Positions 18,969 to 28,828 are shown, counted from the first letter of the stretch. The stretch: 64,000 nt of DNA from Endozoicomonas acroporae (GCF_002864045.1 NZ_PJPV01000075.1:1-64000); one strand, 5' to 3'. Made by a program: numbers and translations. Notes: generated by a model from the sequence alone, not told the origin.

Positions 18969-18993
18969 GGAAGACTGAGCACCTCAGTCTTCC
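18969..18993. terminator. 11-bp hairpin in the glgA-glgB gap
   Basis: GGAAGACTGAG and CTCAGTCTTCC form a perfect 11-bp stem with a 3-base loop. The T-run (ATTTTTCC) is on the plus strand, opposite to glg transcription, so on the minus strand it is more likely an attenuator or mRNA-processing structure. A second hairpin (GATAAGCC with GGCTTATC, 19007-19029) overlaps the glgA stop codon. Confidence 0.45.
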
Positions 18994-19024
18994 ATTTTTC
19001 CTTCAAGATAAGCCACTCCGGGGC

Positions 19025-20482
19025 TTATCGCTGGCCAACTGCAGCCCGATAAACCTCAAGGTAATCCAGGGCTGACTGTTCCCAGGTAAATGACTCATTC
19101 ATGGCATTAACCATCAATCGGCTCATCAGTTGCCCATTCTGATAAACGGCATGGGTCTGATTGAGACAGTGCAACAGGGCATCACTGTCAGCCGAATCAA
19201 ACATAAACCCGGTTGCGTCCCCGCCAGCTGAATTATAGCCTTTAACGGTGTCCACCAGCCCACCAACCGCCCGAACAATGGGCAGGGTACCGTACTTCAT
19301 GCTGTACATCTGGTTAAGGCCACAGGGCTCAAACAATGAAGGCATCAGGAAGAAATCAGCACCGGCTTCTATCAGATGCGCAAGACGGTTGTCGTAAGCC
19401 TCAACAAAGCGACATTTGTCCGGAAAAGCACTGACCAGTCGGCTCAGTTCAGCGGCAATCATCCGGTCACCGGAGCCCTGGAGTACAACCTGAACATCAT
19501 CCTGCAAAAACTGCCACAGGGCTGGTATCAGATAAGCAAAACCTTTCTGCCCGGCAAGGCGACTGACCAGCCCGTACAGAGGTTTATCGGCGCTCACCGG
19601 TAACTGCAGTTGCTCCTGTAAAGCCTGCTTACACACCACTTTGCCAGACAGATCGTGCAGGGAGTAATTGGCTGGCAGCAAAGCGTCCGTTTCAGGGTTC
19701 CACGCCTGATAATCACAGCCATTAAGAATACCGGAAAAATCCTGTTTTCTTCGCCCGATAATATGGGCAAGGCCATGAGACCCAAGATCTGTCTGCAGCT
19801 CTTCAGCATACCTTGAACTCACCGTAGTGATTTTATCAGCAAAGGCAATGCCGCCCTTGAGCAGATTAATATGCCCATGGTCTTCAAAGAAATCCGGAGT
19901 ATACCAGTGCTGATCGATCCCCAACACACCTAATAAGGCACGGTCAGTATGTTGTTGATAGGCACCATTGTGAATGGTCAGGACCGTCCGTGTGTCAGCA
20001 AAGAAAGCATTACCAGACTCATGGGTTTTGAGGTAGAAAGGCAACAGTGCTGACTGCCAGTCATGGCCATGAATAATGTCCGGCTTAAAGCTTAACAGCT
20101 GACAGGCCTGAAGTGCCGCTTTACAAAAAAAGGCAAACCGCTCAGTGTTATCACCAAAACCTTGACCCTCATGGGTGTAGAGACCACTGCGGTCAAAGTA
20201 ATGGTTATGCTCAATCAGGTAAACAGGGACACCGTCAAACGTTCCCTGTCTTATGGCAAAACCCATTTTGCCATAGGGGCCGAGACAAACCTCTCCAGCT
20301 CCGACAACATCTGTTGCCAACGCCTCCAGAGCCTGACGGTAGGCAGGCATAATCACCCGGACATCATTTCCGAGCTTGCGCATCCACGGTCCGAGAGCGC
20401 CGGCCACATCGGCCAGCCCTCCGGTTTTGACAATACCTGCCAGCTCTGATACCGCAAAAAGAATGTTTAAATCAGAACCCAA
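19025..20482 (-). CDS. glgA: glycogen synthase (ADP-glucose)
   Basis: GlgA adds glucose from ADP-glucose to growing alpha-1,4-glucan. It is a GT5 GT-B enzyme. The ADP-glucose site KTGGLADV starts at residue 19 and the C-terminal half carries GLVSRLAGQKGF and PSLFEPCGLNQMYSM with the catalytic Glu. I place the start at a TTG at 20480-20482 rather than the longest frame (20551): AGAGGAG stands 6 bases before it and the resulting 485 residues match the family (E. coli 477), whereas the extension of 23 residues has no homology and lies within glgC. With this start the gene overlaps the glgC stop by 11 bases, so translation is probably coupled. Confidence 0.95.
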   Translation of the reverse strand: MGSDLNILFAVSELAGIVKTGGLADVAGALGPWMRKLGNDVRVIMPAYRQALEALATDVVGAGEVCLGPYGKMGFAIRQGTFDGVPVYLIEHNHYFDRSGLYTHEGQGFGDNTERFAFFCKAALQACQLLSFKPDIIHGHDWQSALLPFYLKTHESGNAFFADTRTVLTIHNGAYQQHTDRALLGVLGIDQHWYTPDFFEDHGHINLLKGGIAFADKITTVSSRYAEELQTDLGSHGLAHIIGRRKQDFSGILNGCDYQAWNPETDALLPANYSLHDLSGKVVCKQALQEQLQLPVSADKPLYGLVSRLAGQKGFAYLIPALWQFLQDDVQVVLQGSGDRMIAAELSRLVSAFPDKCRFVEAYDNRLAHLIEAGADFFLMPSLFEPCGLNQMYSMKYGTLPIVRAVGGLVDTVKGYNSAGGDATGFMFDSADSDALLHCLNQTHAVYQNGQLMSRLMVNAMNESFTWEQSALDYLEVYRAAVGQR

Positions 20483-21695
20483 CTTTTGCTCCTCTGGGAA
20501 TAACCACCAGTCCGGAATCAGTGACCTTGAAGCGTTTAAGATCCTCTTCACGATCTACACCAATGCGGGTTCCCGGTGCAATTTCTACCCGCTTATCCAC
20601 AATAACCCGGTTCAATACAACGTCTTCACCGATGGTGACATTGGGCAGAATAACCGATTCAGATATATGAGTATTGTCGCCAATTTTGACGTTGTAACCT
20701 ACCACACTGCGATGCATATAAATGTCATAGAATACGCAACCCACACCCACCATAGAGTTGTTGATCTGACCTTTACGCTCCTCACGGTCAAAAGCGATCA
20801 GGGCCGGTGGATAGGGGGGAATATAGGTACGAATCGGCCAGTCCTGATTATGCAGGTCGATGGGCGGTTCACTGGTCAGCAGATCCATGTTCGCTTCCCA
20901 GAATGAATCAATGGTACCTACATCGCGCCAGTAGCCGTTGTTTTTGCCCCCGGGAACCCTATTTTGGGAGAAGTCATACACCATGACTTTTGCCCGTGGG
21001 TAAAGGGATGGAATGATGTTTTTGCCAAAGTCGTGGTCAGACCCTTCATTGGCATGATCATCCAGCAGCTCTTGCACCAGACAATCAGTGGTGAACACGT
21101 AATTACCCATTGAAGCCAGCACAAAGTCCGGATTTCCGGGAATGGTCTTCACCCCATCGACAGGCTTTTCGGCAAAACCGATCATACGACCATCCTCGTC
21201 AACCTCGATAATACCGAAGTGATGGGCCTGATCCACCGGTACGGGAATCGCTGCAACAGTCAAGTCAGCGCTGTGCTGCTGGTGATACTGAACCATATCC
21301 CGCACATCCATGGTGTAGATATGGTCACCCCCAAACACACACACCAGATCAGGGTTGTGCGACTCGATGTGATTCAGGTTTTGATACACCGCATCCGCTG
21401 TGCCCTGATACCAGTCACTGCCGGTATTCATCTGGGCTGGCAGCGTATCAATAAACTTGTCCGCCAGACCGGCAATTCGCCAGCAACGTTGCAGGTGTTT
21501 GCTCAGCGAGTGCGACTTGAACTGAGTAATCAGATAAATCTTGTGAAGGTCGGAATTCACAAAATTACTCAGCACAAAGTCGATGATTCGATACTGCCCG
21601 CCAAAAGGAACCGCTGGCTTTGCTCTTACACTCGTGAGTGGAGCAAGCCTCGATCCTACCCCCCCGGCCAGGATCATGGAAAGGACTGACGCCAT
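20472..21695 (-). CDS. glgC: glucose-1-phosphate adenylyltransferase
   Basis: GlgC makes ADP-glucose and pyrophosphate from glucose-1-phosphate and ATP, the committed step of glycogen synthesis. It has an N-terminal nucleotidyltransferase domain (LAGGVGSRLAPLT, then PFGGQYRIIDF) and a C-terminal left-handed beta-helix (about residues 300-407) ending PRGAKVGF. Length is about 407 residues. I chose the ATG at 21695 because AGGA stands 9 bases upstream; the frame extends 8 codons to another ATG at 21719 without a clear ribosome site. In the family, activity is controlled by glycolytic intermediates and AMP. It is 193 bases downstream of pgm and overlaps glgA. Confidence 0.96.
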   Translation of the reverse strand: MASVLSMILAGGVGSRLAPLTSVRAKPAVPFGGQYRIIDFVLSNFVNSDLHKIYLITQFKSHSLSKHLQRCWRIAGLADKFIDTLPAQMNTGSDWYQGTADAVYQNLNHIESHNPDLVCVFGGDHIYTMDVRDMVQYHQQHSADLTVAAIPVPVDQAHHFGIIEVDEDGRMIGFAEKPVDGVKTIPGNPDFVLASMGNYVFTTDCLVQELLDDHANEGSDHDFGKNIIPSLYPRAKVMVYDFSQNRVPGGKNNGYWRDVGTIDSFWEANMDLLTSEPPIDLHNQDWPIRTYIPPYPPALIAFDREERKGQINNSMVGVGCVFYDIYMHRSVVGYNVKIGDNTHISESVILPNVTIGEDVVLNRVIVDKRVEIAPGTRIGVDREEDLKRFKVTDSGLVVIPRGAKVGF

Positions 21696-21843
21696 GGTCG
21701 ATTTTCCTGTTTTCTGCATTATGATCTGAAAGTAATTAGGTCAATCCCTGACCCATTCCGGCTGATGAATACACCATTCCCCCGGAAGAATCCCCCAGCT
21801 GCCTGCAGCCGACACCCCTATTGCCAGCTTCAGGCAAAGTATT

Positions 21844-21874
21844 CAGGTGTTTCGCTGATTCAGCTGAACACCTG
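21844..21874 (-). terminator. nested hairpin after pgm
   Basis: CAGGTGTT and AACACCTG form an 8-bp outer stem, with an inner GCTGA/TCAGC palindrome. It lies 15 bases after the pgm stop. No T-run follows on the minus strand, so it may be a partial terminator or an mRNA-stabilising end before glgC. Confidence 0.45.
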
Positions 21875-21888
21875 TAGCGAGTACCAAG

Positions 21889-23532
21889 TCACACGCCATT
21901 TGCCTTAAAGACTTCGGCGACAATCTCCTGAGCTTCACTTTGCAGATGGGAAAGGTGCTCTTTCCCTTCAAAGCTCTCAGCATAAATCTTATAAACGGCT
22001 TCAGTTCCGGAAGGTCTGGCGGCAAACCAGCCCCGCTCGGTAACAACTTTCAGACCACCAATCGCGGCACCATTGCCCGGCGCGTGGGTTAAACGGGCAA
22101 TGATGGGATCACCTGCCAGTTTTTCCGCTTTCACCTGCTCCGGACTTAATGCAGCCAGCACTTTCTTCTGGGCATCATTGGCAACAGCATCGAGCCTCTG
22201 ATAAACCGGAGCACCGTATTTTCGGGTCAGCTCCTCATAGTGCTCTCCCGGGTCACGCCCGGTAACGGCGGTAATTTCTGCCGCCAGCAGCGCCATGGTG
22301 AAACCATCCTTATCGGTACACCAGGTATTACCATCCCGGCGCAGGAAGCAGGCTCCGGCACTCTCTTCGCCACCAAATGCCATAGAGCCTGCACAGAGAC
22401 CGTCAACAAACCACTTAAACCCGACCGGAACTTCAGTCACAGTACGGCCCAGGCCATTGCCAACACGATCAATCATGGCACTGGAAACCAGCGTCTTGCC
22501 GATAGTCGCCTCTGGTGACCATTGCGGACGGTGGGTATAAAGATACTGGATGGCAACGGACAGATAGTGATTTGGATTCAGCAACCCATGACCACGGGTC
22601 ACAATACCGTGGCGATCAAAGTCCGGGTCATTCCCAAAAGCAATGGCAAAGTCATCTTTGAGGTTGATCAGCCCGGCCATGGCGGAGGAGGATGAACAAT
22701 CCATACGGATACGGCCATCCTTATCAAGGTGCATAAACGAAAAGGTCGGATCAATTTTTTTACTGACCAGCGTCAGATCAAGACCATAACGATCCGCAAC
22801 AGGTGCCCAATAGTGCAAACCGGAACCACCCAGAGGATCAACACCAATGCTCAGTTTAGCGTTGGCAATGGCCGCCATATCCAGCACATTTTCCAGGTCA
22901 TTCACATAAGGCGTAACGAAGTCATACTTGTGAACCTTGCCGGATCTGAGCGCCTGTTCAAAAGCGATTCTTTTAACGCCAGACAGGTTTTCAGCGATCA
23001 GCTCATTGGCCCGTTTTTCCACCCAGCCGGTAATATCACTACCTGCCGGGCCTCCATGGGGCGGGTTATATTTAAAACCGCCATCTTCCGGTGGATTGTG
23101 GGAAGGGGTGATGACCACCCCGTCCGCCAGCTTGCTGTGACAGCGATTATAGGAAACGATGGCATGGGAAATAACCGGCGTTGGCGTATAGCCACGCTCC
23201 TGATCGATCATGACATCCAGGCCATTGGCAACAAACACTTCCACAGCACTGATTAACGCCGGCTCAGACAGCGCATGGGTATCCATGCCAACAAAAACTG
23301 GGCCTTCTATCCCCTGCACACGACGATATTCACAGATTGCCTGACTGATCGCCAGAATATGGGCTTCATTGAACGAACCATTGGCAGACGTGCCACGATG
23401 ACCTGATGTGCCAAAAGCAACACGCTGGCTGCTTTCTGCCTGATCGGGCCGTATCGTGTAATAGTCACTAACCAGCCGGGGAATATTAACCAGAAGATCA
23501 TCGGTTGCGGGTTGGCCTGCGAGGGGGTGCAT
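21889..23532 (-). CDS. pgm: phosphoglucomutase (alpha-D-glucose phosphate-specific)
   Basis: Interconverts glucose-6-phosphate and glucose-1-phosphate, feeding GlgC or returning glucose-1-phosphate to glycolysis. The 547 residues are the usual length for the E. coli Pgm type. The phosphoserine loop [11 protein letters not shown] has its Ser at residue 144 (146 in E. coli). The metal-binding loop ([10 protein letters not shown]), the sugar-specificity segment (GEESAG) and the C-terminal phosphate loop ([10 protein letters not shown]) are all present. GAGGA stands 8 bases before the ATG. It lies 209 bases after glgX in transcription order and 193 before glgC, so it may have its own promoter in either gap. 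Confidence 0.97.
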   Translation of the reverse strand: MHPLAGQPATDDLLVNIPRLVSDYYTIRPDQAESSQRVAFGTSGHRGTSANGSFNEAHILAISQAICEYRRVQGIEGPVFVGMDTHALSEPALISAVEVFVANGLDVMIDQERGYTPTPVISHAIVSYNRCHSKLADGVVITPSHNPPEDGGFKYNPPHGGPAGSDITGWVEKRANELIAENLSGVKRIAFEQALRSGKVHKYDFVTPYVNDLENVLDMAAIANAKLSIGVDPLGGSGLHYWAPVADRYGLDLTLVSKKIDPTFSFMHLDKDGRIRMDCSSSSAMAGLINLKDDFAIAFGNDPDFDRHGIVTRGHGLLNPNHYLSVAIQYLYTHRPQWSPEATIGKTLVSSAMIDRVGNGLGRTVTEVPVGFKWFVDGLCAGSMAFGGEESAGACFLRRDGNTWCTDKDGFTMALLAAEITAVTGRDPGEHYEELTRKYGAPVYQRLDAVANDAQKKVLAALSPEQVKAEKLAGDPIIARLTHAPGNGAAIGGLKVVTERGWFAARPSGTEAVYKIYAESFEGKEHLSHLQSEAQEIVAEVFKANGV

Positions 23533-23741
23533 GGCGGTTCCTCAATAGTAAAAATGGCAGAAAATGCCCTGGCTGACTGACAGCAAACAGAACCAATATT
23601 TGCCAGCCATGGAAATGCGAGGCAATTGCCCGATTCAGTCTGTAAGTGATTACGCTCACGATACCGTCTATCCTATAAAGATGCATTGCCGTTTATTACT
23701 GATTTACCCCAATCCCATTATTATGAAAGAATAAAAGGTTT

Positions 23742-25889
23742 TCAGGCCAATTCTTTCATCACCACAACACTGCGCCCCGGCACCTCGTACCACCCCTGAT
23801 GCAAAATCACCTCTTCCCGGAAAGCTTCTCCATTATCCAGATCCGTGGATAAAACTCTTTGCCACCGAACGGCATTGCCAGTATCAGGCAAGTTAAAGCG
23901 CCGGGTTTCAGCCTCATTATTGACCAATAGCACCAGGCTGGGCTGGCTATCCACAGGGCAGCGATAGCGCATCTCCAGTGCACGACCACGCTCATCAGGC
24001 AGCATTGCTGCGGTCAGAGGTACGCCTTCAGTATTAAACCATTCGAGCTCAGCGCTGTGCCACTGCCTGTCATCTGTCTGATAACGAATGCCCAGCAATG
24101 GCTCTGACTTGCGTAAATGAATAAGCATTGAGGTGAACTGTTGCAGCTCGGCACCATCAGGATTCTCATCACTTTTGCCGTTTCCAGCCAACCACGACCA
24201 GTCAACCCAGCCAATGGGATTATCCTGACAGTAAACATTATTATTGCCATGCTGACTGTTACCAAACTCATCACCCGCCATCAGCATGGGGATACTGCGG
24301 GAAAACATCAGCGTCGCCAGCAGGTTTTTTCGTACACGCAGCCGCTGCTGTTGAATAGCAGGGTCACCGGACGCCCCTTCAACGCCATAATTCCAGGAGA
24401 GATTATGTTGGTCACCGTCCCGGTTACCCTCACCATTAGCGAGGTTGTGCCGGTGCTCAAACGACACCAGGTCGCGCAGGGTAAAACCATCATGACTGCA
24501 GATATAGTTAACACTTCCAGCCGGTCTGCCTGGCCCGAAAATATCTCTGGAGCCGGTCAGACGCCAGGCGATATCCACCACCTGGTCCTTGTCACCACGC
24601 CAGAATGATCGTATACCACCGCGATAACGGTCATTCCACTCATGCCAGTCCCTTGGGAAACCTTTCAGGCGATAACCTTCAGGCCCCAAGTCCCAGGGTT
24701 CTGCAATCATCTGCCGGGTAGAAAGAATCGGGTCCTGAAATACGGCCAGAAAGAATGCGCTTTGAGCATCAAACTTCCGATGTCGTCTGGCCATGGTCGG
24801 TGCCAGATCAAAACGGAAACCATCGATCTGATAGTGCTCAGCCCAATACCTGAGGCTATCCATTACCAGCTTGATGGTTTGTGGGCTGTCAAAATTCAAC
24901 GTATTCCCACAACCACTGTAGTTGGTAGACACCAGATGACCACCATGGTGATCCAGCAAATAGTAATCTTTCTCAGCCAACCCTCGCAGGCTCAGGCCCG
25001 GACCATCCGATCCCGCTTCACAGGTATGGTTGTAAACAACATCCATCACTACCCGGATACCGGCACGGTGCAATTCACGAACCATTGTCTTCAGTTCATC
25101 CACCGGATCATCAATTGCATAGGACGGCTCAGGTGCCATAAAACAGAGCGGGTTATAGCCCCAGTAGTTTTTCAGCCCCAGCTTCCGTAATCTTGGCTCA
25201 CTGAGAAAACTGGTCACCGGCAACAGCTCAACCGTATTGACGCCCAGCCCCTTCAGATAATCAATAACGACAGGATGGCACATCCCCAGATAAGTCCCTC
25301 GCAGGGCTTCCGGAATATTGGGATGCTGACGGGTAAAGCCCCTGGCATGGCTCTCGTAAATAATACTGTCTTCATGGGGGAGTTCAGGCCTGGTAACAGA
25401 CTGCCAGTCAAACTGATCGGTCCGGACCACCGATTTGGGCAGCAAATGGCCGTTGTCCTGATCATTGAACGACCACTGATTTCTTTCCTTGCCGGAGTAA
25501 TCATAGACGGCAGGCTGCCAGTTAATCACCCCTTTAACTTCACGGGCATAAGGGTCCAGCAGCAGTTGATTAATATTGAAGCGCAACCCCTCATCAGGTG
25601 CCCAGCGGCCATCGGCGCGATAGCCATAGACCTGACCTTCCTGCACCCCTTTAACCAATACATGCCAGATACCCTTTTCAGGGCCATACATGGGAATGCG
25701 CTGCTCCACCCCGGTACTGTCAAACAGGCACAGCATCATGGCTGACGCTTCCGGTGCATATACCGCAAAGTTCACCCCCACCGCTGAGTCAGGAAACTCC
25801 GGGTGCAGCTGCTGATTGAGAAAGTTGGCCCCCAGATGGTGGCAACTTCCCGGACCAAGTGATTCTAAGGTTATTTTTGGCTGATTCAT
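23742..25889 (-). CDS. glgX: glycogen debranching enzyme, isoamylase type
   Basis: GlgX hydrolyses the alpha-1,6 links of short branches left when phosphorylase has trimmed glycogen. The 715-residue protein has an N-terminal CBM48-like domain (VNFAVYAPEASAMMLCLFD) and a GH13 barrel with the expected motifs: DVVYNHTCE, GFRFDLAPTM with the nucleophile Asp, a Glu in MIAEPWDLG, and CSHDGFTLRDLV. A C-terminal beta domain follows. No signal peptide, so cytoplasmic. It is the first gene of the glycogen block by transcription. No glycogen phosphorylase gene is in the window. Confidence 0.95.
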   Translation of the reverse strand: MNQPKITLESLGPGSCHHLGANFLNQQLHPEFPDSAVGVNFAVYAPEASAMMLCLFDSTGVEQRIPMYGPEKGIWHVLVKGVQEGQVYGYRADGRWAPDEGLRFNINQLLLDPYAREVKGVINWQPAVYDYSGKERNQWSFNDQDNGHLLPKSVVRTDQFDWQSVTRPELPHEDSIIYESHARGFTRQHPNIPEALRGTYLGMCHPVVIDYLKGLGVNTVELLPVTSFLSEPRLRKLGLKNYWGYNPLCFMAPEPSYAIDDPVDELKTMVRELHRAGIRVVMDVVYNHTCEAGSDGPGLSLRGLAEKDYYLLDHHGGHLVSTNYSGCGNTLNFDSPQTIKLVMDSLRYWAEHYQIDGFRFDLAPTMARRHRKFDAQSAFFLAVFQDPILSTRQMIAEPWDLGPEGYRLKGFPRDWHEWNDRYRGGIRSFWRGDKDQVVDIAWRLTGSRDIFGPGRPAGSVNYICSHDGFTLRDLVSFEHRHNLANGEGNRDGDQHNLSWNYGVEGASGDPAIQQQRLRVRKNLLATLMFSRSIPMLMAGDEFGNSQHGNNNVYCQDNPIGWVDWSWLAGNGKSDENPDGAELQQFTSMLIHLRKSEPLLGIRYQTDDRQWHSAELEWFNTEGVPLTAAMLPDERGRALEMRYRCPVDSQPSLVLLVNNEAETRRFNLPDTGNAVRWQRVLSTDLDNGEAFREEVILHQGWYEVPGRSVVVMKELA

Positions 25890-25970
25890 GTATCCGAGAT
25901 ATCAACGTATTGGAATGGGCTGAATTTTAATTTGATTCACCAGCAATGACTACTGCTGTTGAAAATACCC

Positions 25971-26140
25971 TAGGGAATTGTCTTTTAATAAGTTCCCGAT
26001 TTCCGTTCACCCTGAGTGCTGAGCTTGTCGAAGTATCGAAGGGTCGTGCCACCGAACTTCGATACTTCGTCAAGCTCAGCACTCAGTCCGAACGGAGTCA
26101 GGCAATGAAAATAGGGAAGTTATTTCCAGACAACTCCTAA
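25971..26140. repeat. palindromic element carrying a REP-like core, at the radA 3' end
   Basis: Outer arms: TAGGGAATTGTCTTTTAATA on the left and, read in reverse, TTAGGAGTTGTCTGGAAATA on the right. Between them (26003-26095) is a REP-like core with CTTCGATACTTCGTCAAGCT. The right tip TTAGGA overlaps the last codon and stop (TAG) of radA. The same outer arms surround the core at 41307-41482. The rest of the 25890-26136 gap holds nothing else. Confidence 0.75.
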
Positions 26141-27510
26141 ATTGCTTCCAGCGCTTCCGATAATTTTTTCACGGCAATCACTGTCAAACCGGGAATCGGT
26201 TTTCTGGGCTGGTTGGCGGCAGGAACAATGGCCCGGCTGAAGCCATGCTTGGCAGCCTCGACCAGACGCTCCTGACCATTGGCCACCGGACGAATTTCCC
26301 CGGCCAGCCCCACCTCACCAAAGGCCACCAGATCCTGAGGCAGTGGTGTATCCCGCAGGCTGGAAACCACGGTCAGCAGGCTGGCCAGATCAGCACTGGT
26401 TTCTGTGATCTTTACGCCACCCACTACGTTAAGAAACACATCCTGGTCACTGGTGAAAATGCCACCGTGCCGGGTAAGAATGGCCAGCAGCATGGCCAGA
26501 CGGTTCTGTTCCACGCCGACAGTTACACGACGAGGGTTTCCCAGTTGGGATTCCACCACCAGCCCCTGTATCTCAACCAGCAGAGGTCGGGTACCTTCCC
26601 ACAATACAGAAATAATGCTGCCCGAAGTCGCCTCCTGGGTGCGGGACAGAAAAATGGCCGATGGGTTTTTCACTTCCTTCATGCCGGTTTCGGTCATGGC
26701 AAAAATACCCAGCTCATTCACCTGACCAAACCGGTTTTTGGTGGCCCGCATCATACGGAAGCGGGAATCATCGGTATTGCCCAGCATGATCTGGGTATCA
26801 ATGATATGGGACAGGGTCATGGGGCCGGCCAGAGAGTTGTCTTTGGTGACGTGACCGACAATCAGTAATACCGTACCACTCTGTTTGGCATACCGGGTCA
26901 GGAAAGCGGCAGACTCTTTGACCTGGCCAACACCACCGGGCACGGAGTCCACTCCGTTCATATACATCACCTGAATGGAGTCGATGACGATAATGCCGGG
27001 CTTTTCCTGCTCGGCCACCGTGACAATATTTTCTGCGGAGGTTTCCGCCAGCATTTTCAGGTTATTGGTGGGTAGTCCTAATCGCTGGGCCCGGGCGGCA
27101 ATCTGCTGCAGTGACTCTTCGCCAGAGACATAAAGGGCATTCATGGACTGGGCAACGTGACAGAGCACCTGCAGCAGGATGGTACTTTTACCGGCACCCG
27201 GGTGACCACCAATCAGCACCGCACTGCCTTTGACAAAACCGCCACCGAGCACCCGGTCAAACTCCGTCATGCCACTGGAGAAGCGGGGCGCTTCTTCCAC
27301 ATCCACTTCGCTGAGGGTTTTCAGCTCAGAGAGAGCACCGGCAAAACCGGCCTTGTTACTGGCAGCAATGGAGGGAGAGGCAGCCGGTCCGAGGTTGACT
27401 TCTTTATAAGTGTTCCAGGCTTTACAGTCCGGACACTGCCCCTGCCATTTGGCGGCTTCGCTGCCACATTCGGTACAAACGTATGCTTTTCGGGATTTTG
27501 CTTTTGCCAT
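26137..27510 (-). CDS. radA: DNA repair protein RadA (Sms)
   Basis: RadA is a RecA-like ATPase that processes recombination intermediates and promotes branch migration. The order is: zinc finger (CTEC and CPDC near residues 10-30), RecA-like core with Walker A GGHPGAGKST, the RadA-specific KNRFG motif, and a C-terminal Lon-protease-like domain. I start it at the ATG at 27510 (MAKAKSRKAYVC), giving 457 residues as in E. coli (460); 35 extra codons upstream are open but lie in repeat-like DNA. The stop codon lies within a palindromic repeat. It is monocistronic here. Confidence 0.96.
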   Translation of the reverse strand: MAKAKSRKAYVCTECGSEAAKWQGQCPDCKAWNTYKEVNLGPAASPSIAASNKAGFAGALSELKTLSEVDVEEAPRFSSGMTEFDRVLGGGFVKGSAVLIGGHPGAGKSTILLQVLCHVAQSMNALYVSGEESLQQIAARAQRLGLPTNNLKMLAETSAENIVTVAEQEKPGIIVIDSIQVMYMNGVDSVPGGVGQVKESAAFLTRYAKQSGTVLLIVGHVTKDNSLAGPMTLSHIIDTQIMLGNTDDSRFRMMRATKNRFGQVNELGIFAMTETGMKEVKNPSAIFLSRTQEATSGSIISVLWEGTRPLLVEIQGLVVESQLGNPRRVTVGVEQNRLAMLLAILTRHGGIFTSDQDVFLNVVGGVKITETSADLASLLTVVSSLRDTPLPQDLVAFGEVGLAGEIRPVANGQERLVEAAKHGFSRAIVPAANQPRKPIPGLTVIAVKKLSEALEAI

Positions 27511-27591
27511 GAAGAGTCTTTGCGTAAAGTCTTTGCGTAAATAGATTGAGTCTAACTGCTCAGCATGATCCATAACAAACATTCTGTATTG

Positions 27592-27685
27592 AACCACAAA
27601 GACACGAAGGCACAAAGGCAGCCTTTTTTGTTGGTTTATCGCAGCTCAGACAAGCTCGGATAAACCTTTGTGTCTTTGTGGTTTC
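27592..27685. repeat. inverted repeat of the AACCACAAAGACAC type
   Basis: Left arm AACCACAAAGACACGAAGGC and right arm ending CCTTTGTGTCTTTGTGGTT are nearly perfect complements across about 40 bases. Repeats of this kind recur between genes in many bacterial genomes. It occupies the gap between divergent radA and ldh. Confidence 0.7.
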
Positions 27686-27784
27686 CTTCTTTTTTCAGTT
27701 ACTACCAAATACAACAAAGTCAGACTAAATTAACGCTGATAGAACTTTGTACTAAAGGTGATTCATACTGCAGAATCATGCAGG

Positions 27785-27801
27785 GCTTATAATGTATAAG
27801 C
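27785..27801. promoter_or_regulatory. dyad operator overlapping a -10 box upstream of ldh
   Basis: GCTTATAATGTATAAGC is a perfect palindrome (7-bp arms, 3-base centre). It contains TATAAT at 27788-27793, a consensus -10 sequence, 97 bases before the ldh ATG. No convincing -35 is seen 16-18 bases upstream, which fits an activator-dependent or repressor-controlled promoter. The regulator is not identifiable from the window. Confidence 0.5.
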
Positions 27802-27889
27802 CACAACCTTGACTCCTCACTTTCTTGAGGTATGCACTTATTTCAGCTTATTGCTGCCAGGGCATACTTCAAAGACGCAGGCACTCACC

Positions 27890-28828
27890 ATGAATACGAA
27901 TAAAATTGGCATTATCGGCACTGGCTTTGTTGGTATGGCGGCCGCTTACTCCCTGTTCCAACAAAAGCTGGCCAATCAAATTATTCTTGTGGATAAGAAC
28001 CAGGACAGAGCCCATGGCGAAGCACTGGACCTGATGCATGGCCAGCCACTGGTGGGGCGCTGCGAGGTCACCGACGGTGACTTTGCCAGCCTGGAGGGGG
28101 CAGGCATCATCGTTATCTGCGCCGGTGTCAGTCAATCCAGCCCCGATGAAAGTCGCCTGCATCTGCTGCAGCGAAACATCAAAGTGTTTGAAACCATCGC
28201 CAGAGAGCTTGACCGGCATGCACCCCAAGCCTTGTTACTGATTGCCAGCAACCCGGTGGATATTCTTACCCATGCCATGCAAAGCCTGAGTCATCGTCCC
28301 AATAACCTGGTGATTGGCACCGGCACCCTGCTGGATACCTCCCGCTTTCGAACCCTGCTGGCCAACTACTATGATGTCTCACCCCAGTCCATTCACGCTT
28401 ATATTCTCGGGGAACATGGTGACTCTGAAGTACCGGTCTGGAGTTCCGCCACCATTGCCGGGCTTGGTATCAAAGGCAATACGATTAATGGTCGTGAATA
28501 CGATCCCGAAGCCCTGGCAGGTATTGTCACCAGGGTCAGAAAAGCCGCTTACGAGATCATTGCCAACAAAGGCTACACCAACTGGGCGATTGGACTGGTT
28601 ATTGCTTTTATCATTCGCATGGTACTCAATAATCAGCGCAGTGTTCTTCCGGTCACGGTCCGGCTGAATGGAGAATACGGCATTAGCGATATCTGCCTGA
28701 GCCTGCCAACCGTTATTGGCAGTGACGGCGTGGAGAGTATTATTGCCCCTAAGCTGGATGAGGAGGAACTGGCGGGCATTCGACACTCGGCAAACACCCT
28801 TAAAGCCTCTATGGATCAGCTGGTATAA
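27890..28828 (+). CDS. ldh: L-lactate dehydrogenase
   Basis: NAD-dependent L-lactate dehydrogenase, interconverting pyruvate and lactate in the cytoplasm. The Rossmann motif GTGFVG is at residues 10-15. The substrate-specificity loop reads GVSQSSPDESR: Gln where malate dehydrogenases have Arg, so lactate is favoured. The proton relay His lies in GEHGDSE. Length is 312 residues, normal for the family. I start it at ATG 27890; the frame extends 27 codons upstream without homology. It is monocistronic, with a palindromic promoter upstream and a hairpin downstream. The enzyme suits fermentation or lactate exchange in a low-oxygen host niche, which is inference. Confidence 0.93.
   Translation: MNTNKIGIIGTGFVGMAAAYSLFQQKLANQIILVDKNQDRAHGEALDLMHGQPLVGRCEVTDGDFASLEGAGIIVICAGVSQSSPDESRLHLLQRNIKVFETIARELDRHAPQALLLIASNPVDILTHAMQSLSHRPNNLVIGTGTLLDTSRFRTLLANYYDVSPQSIHAYILGEHGDSEVPVWSSATIAGLGIKGNTINGREYDPEALAGIVTRVRKAAYEIIANKGYTNWAIGLVIAFIIRMVLNNQRSVLPVTVRLNGEYGISDICLSLPTVIGSDGVESIIAPKLDEEELAGIRHSANTLKASMDQLV

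Noticed and set aside
18969..18993. Strong terminator ending glgA
   Set aside because: Its T-run is on the opposite strand to glg transcription, so I list it only as a hairpin.
27890..28828. Malate dehydrogenase as the identity of the gene here
   Set aside because: The substrate loop has Gln (GVSQSSPDESR) where malate dehydrogenases have Arg.
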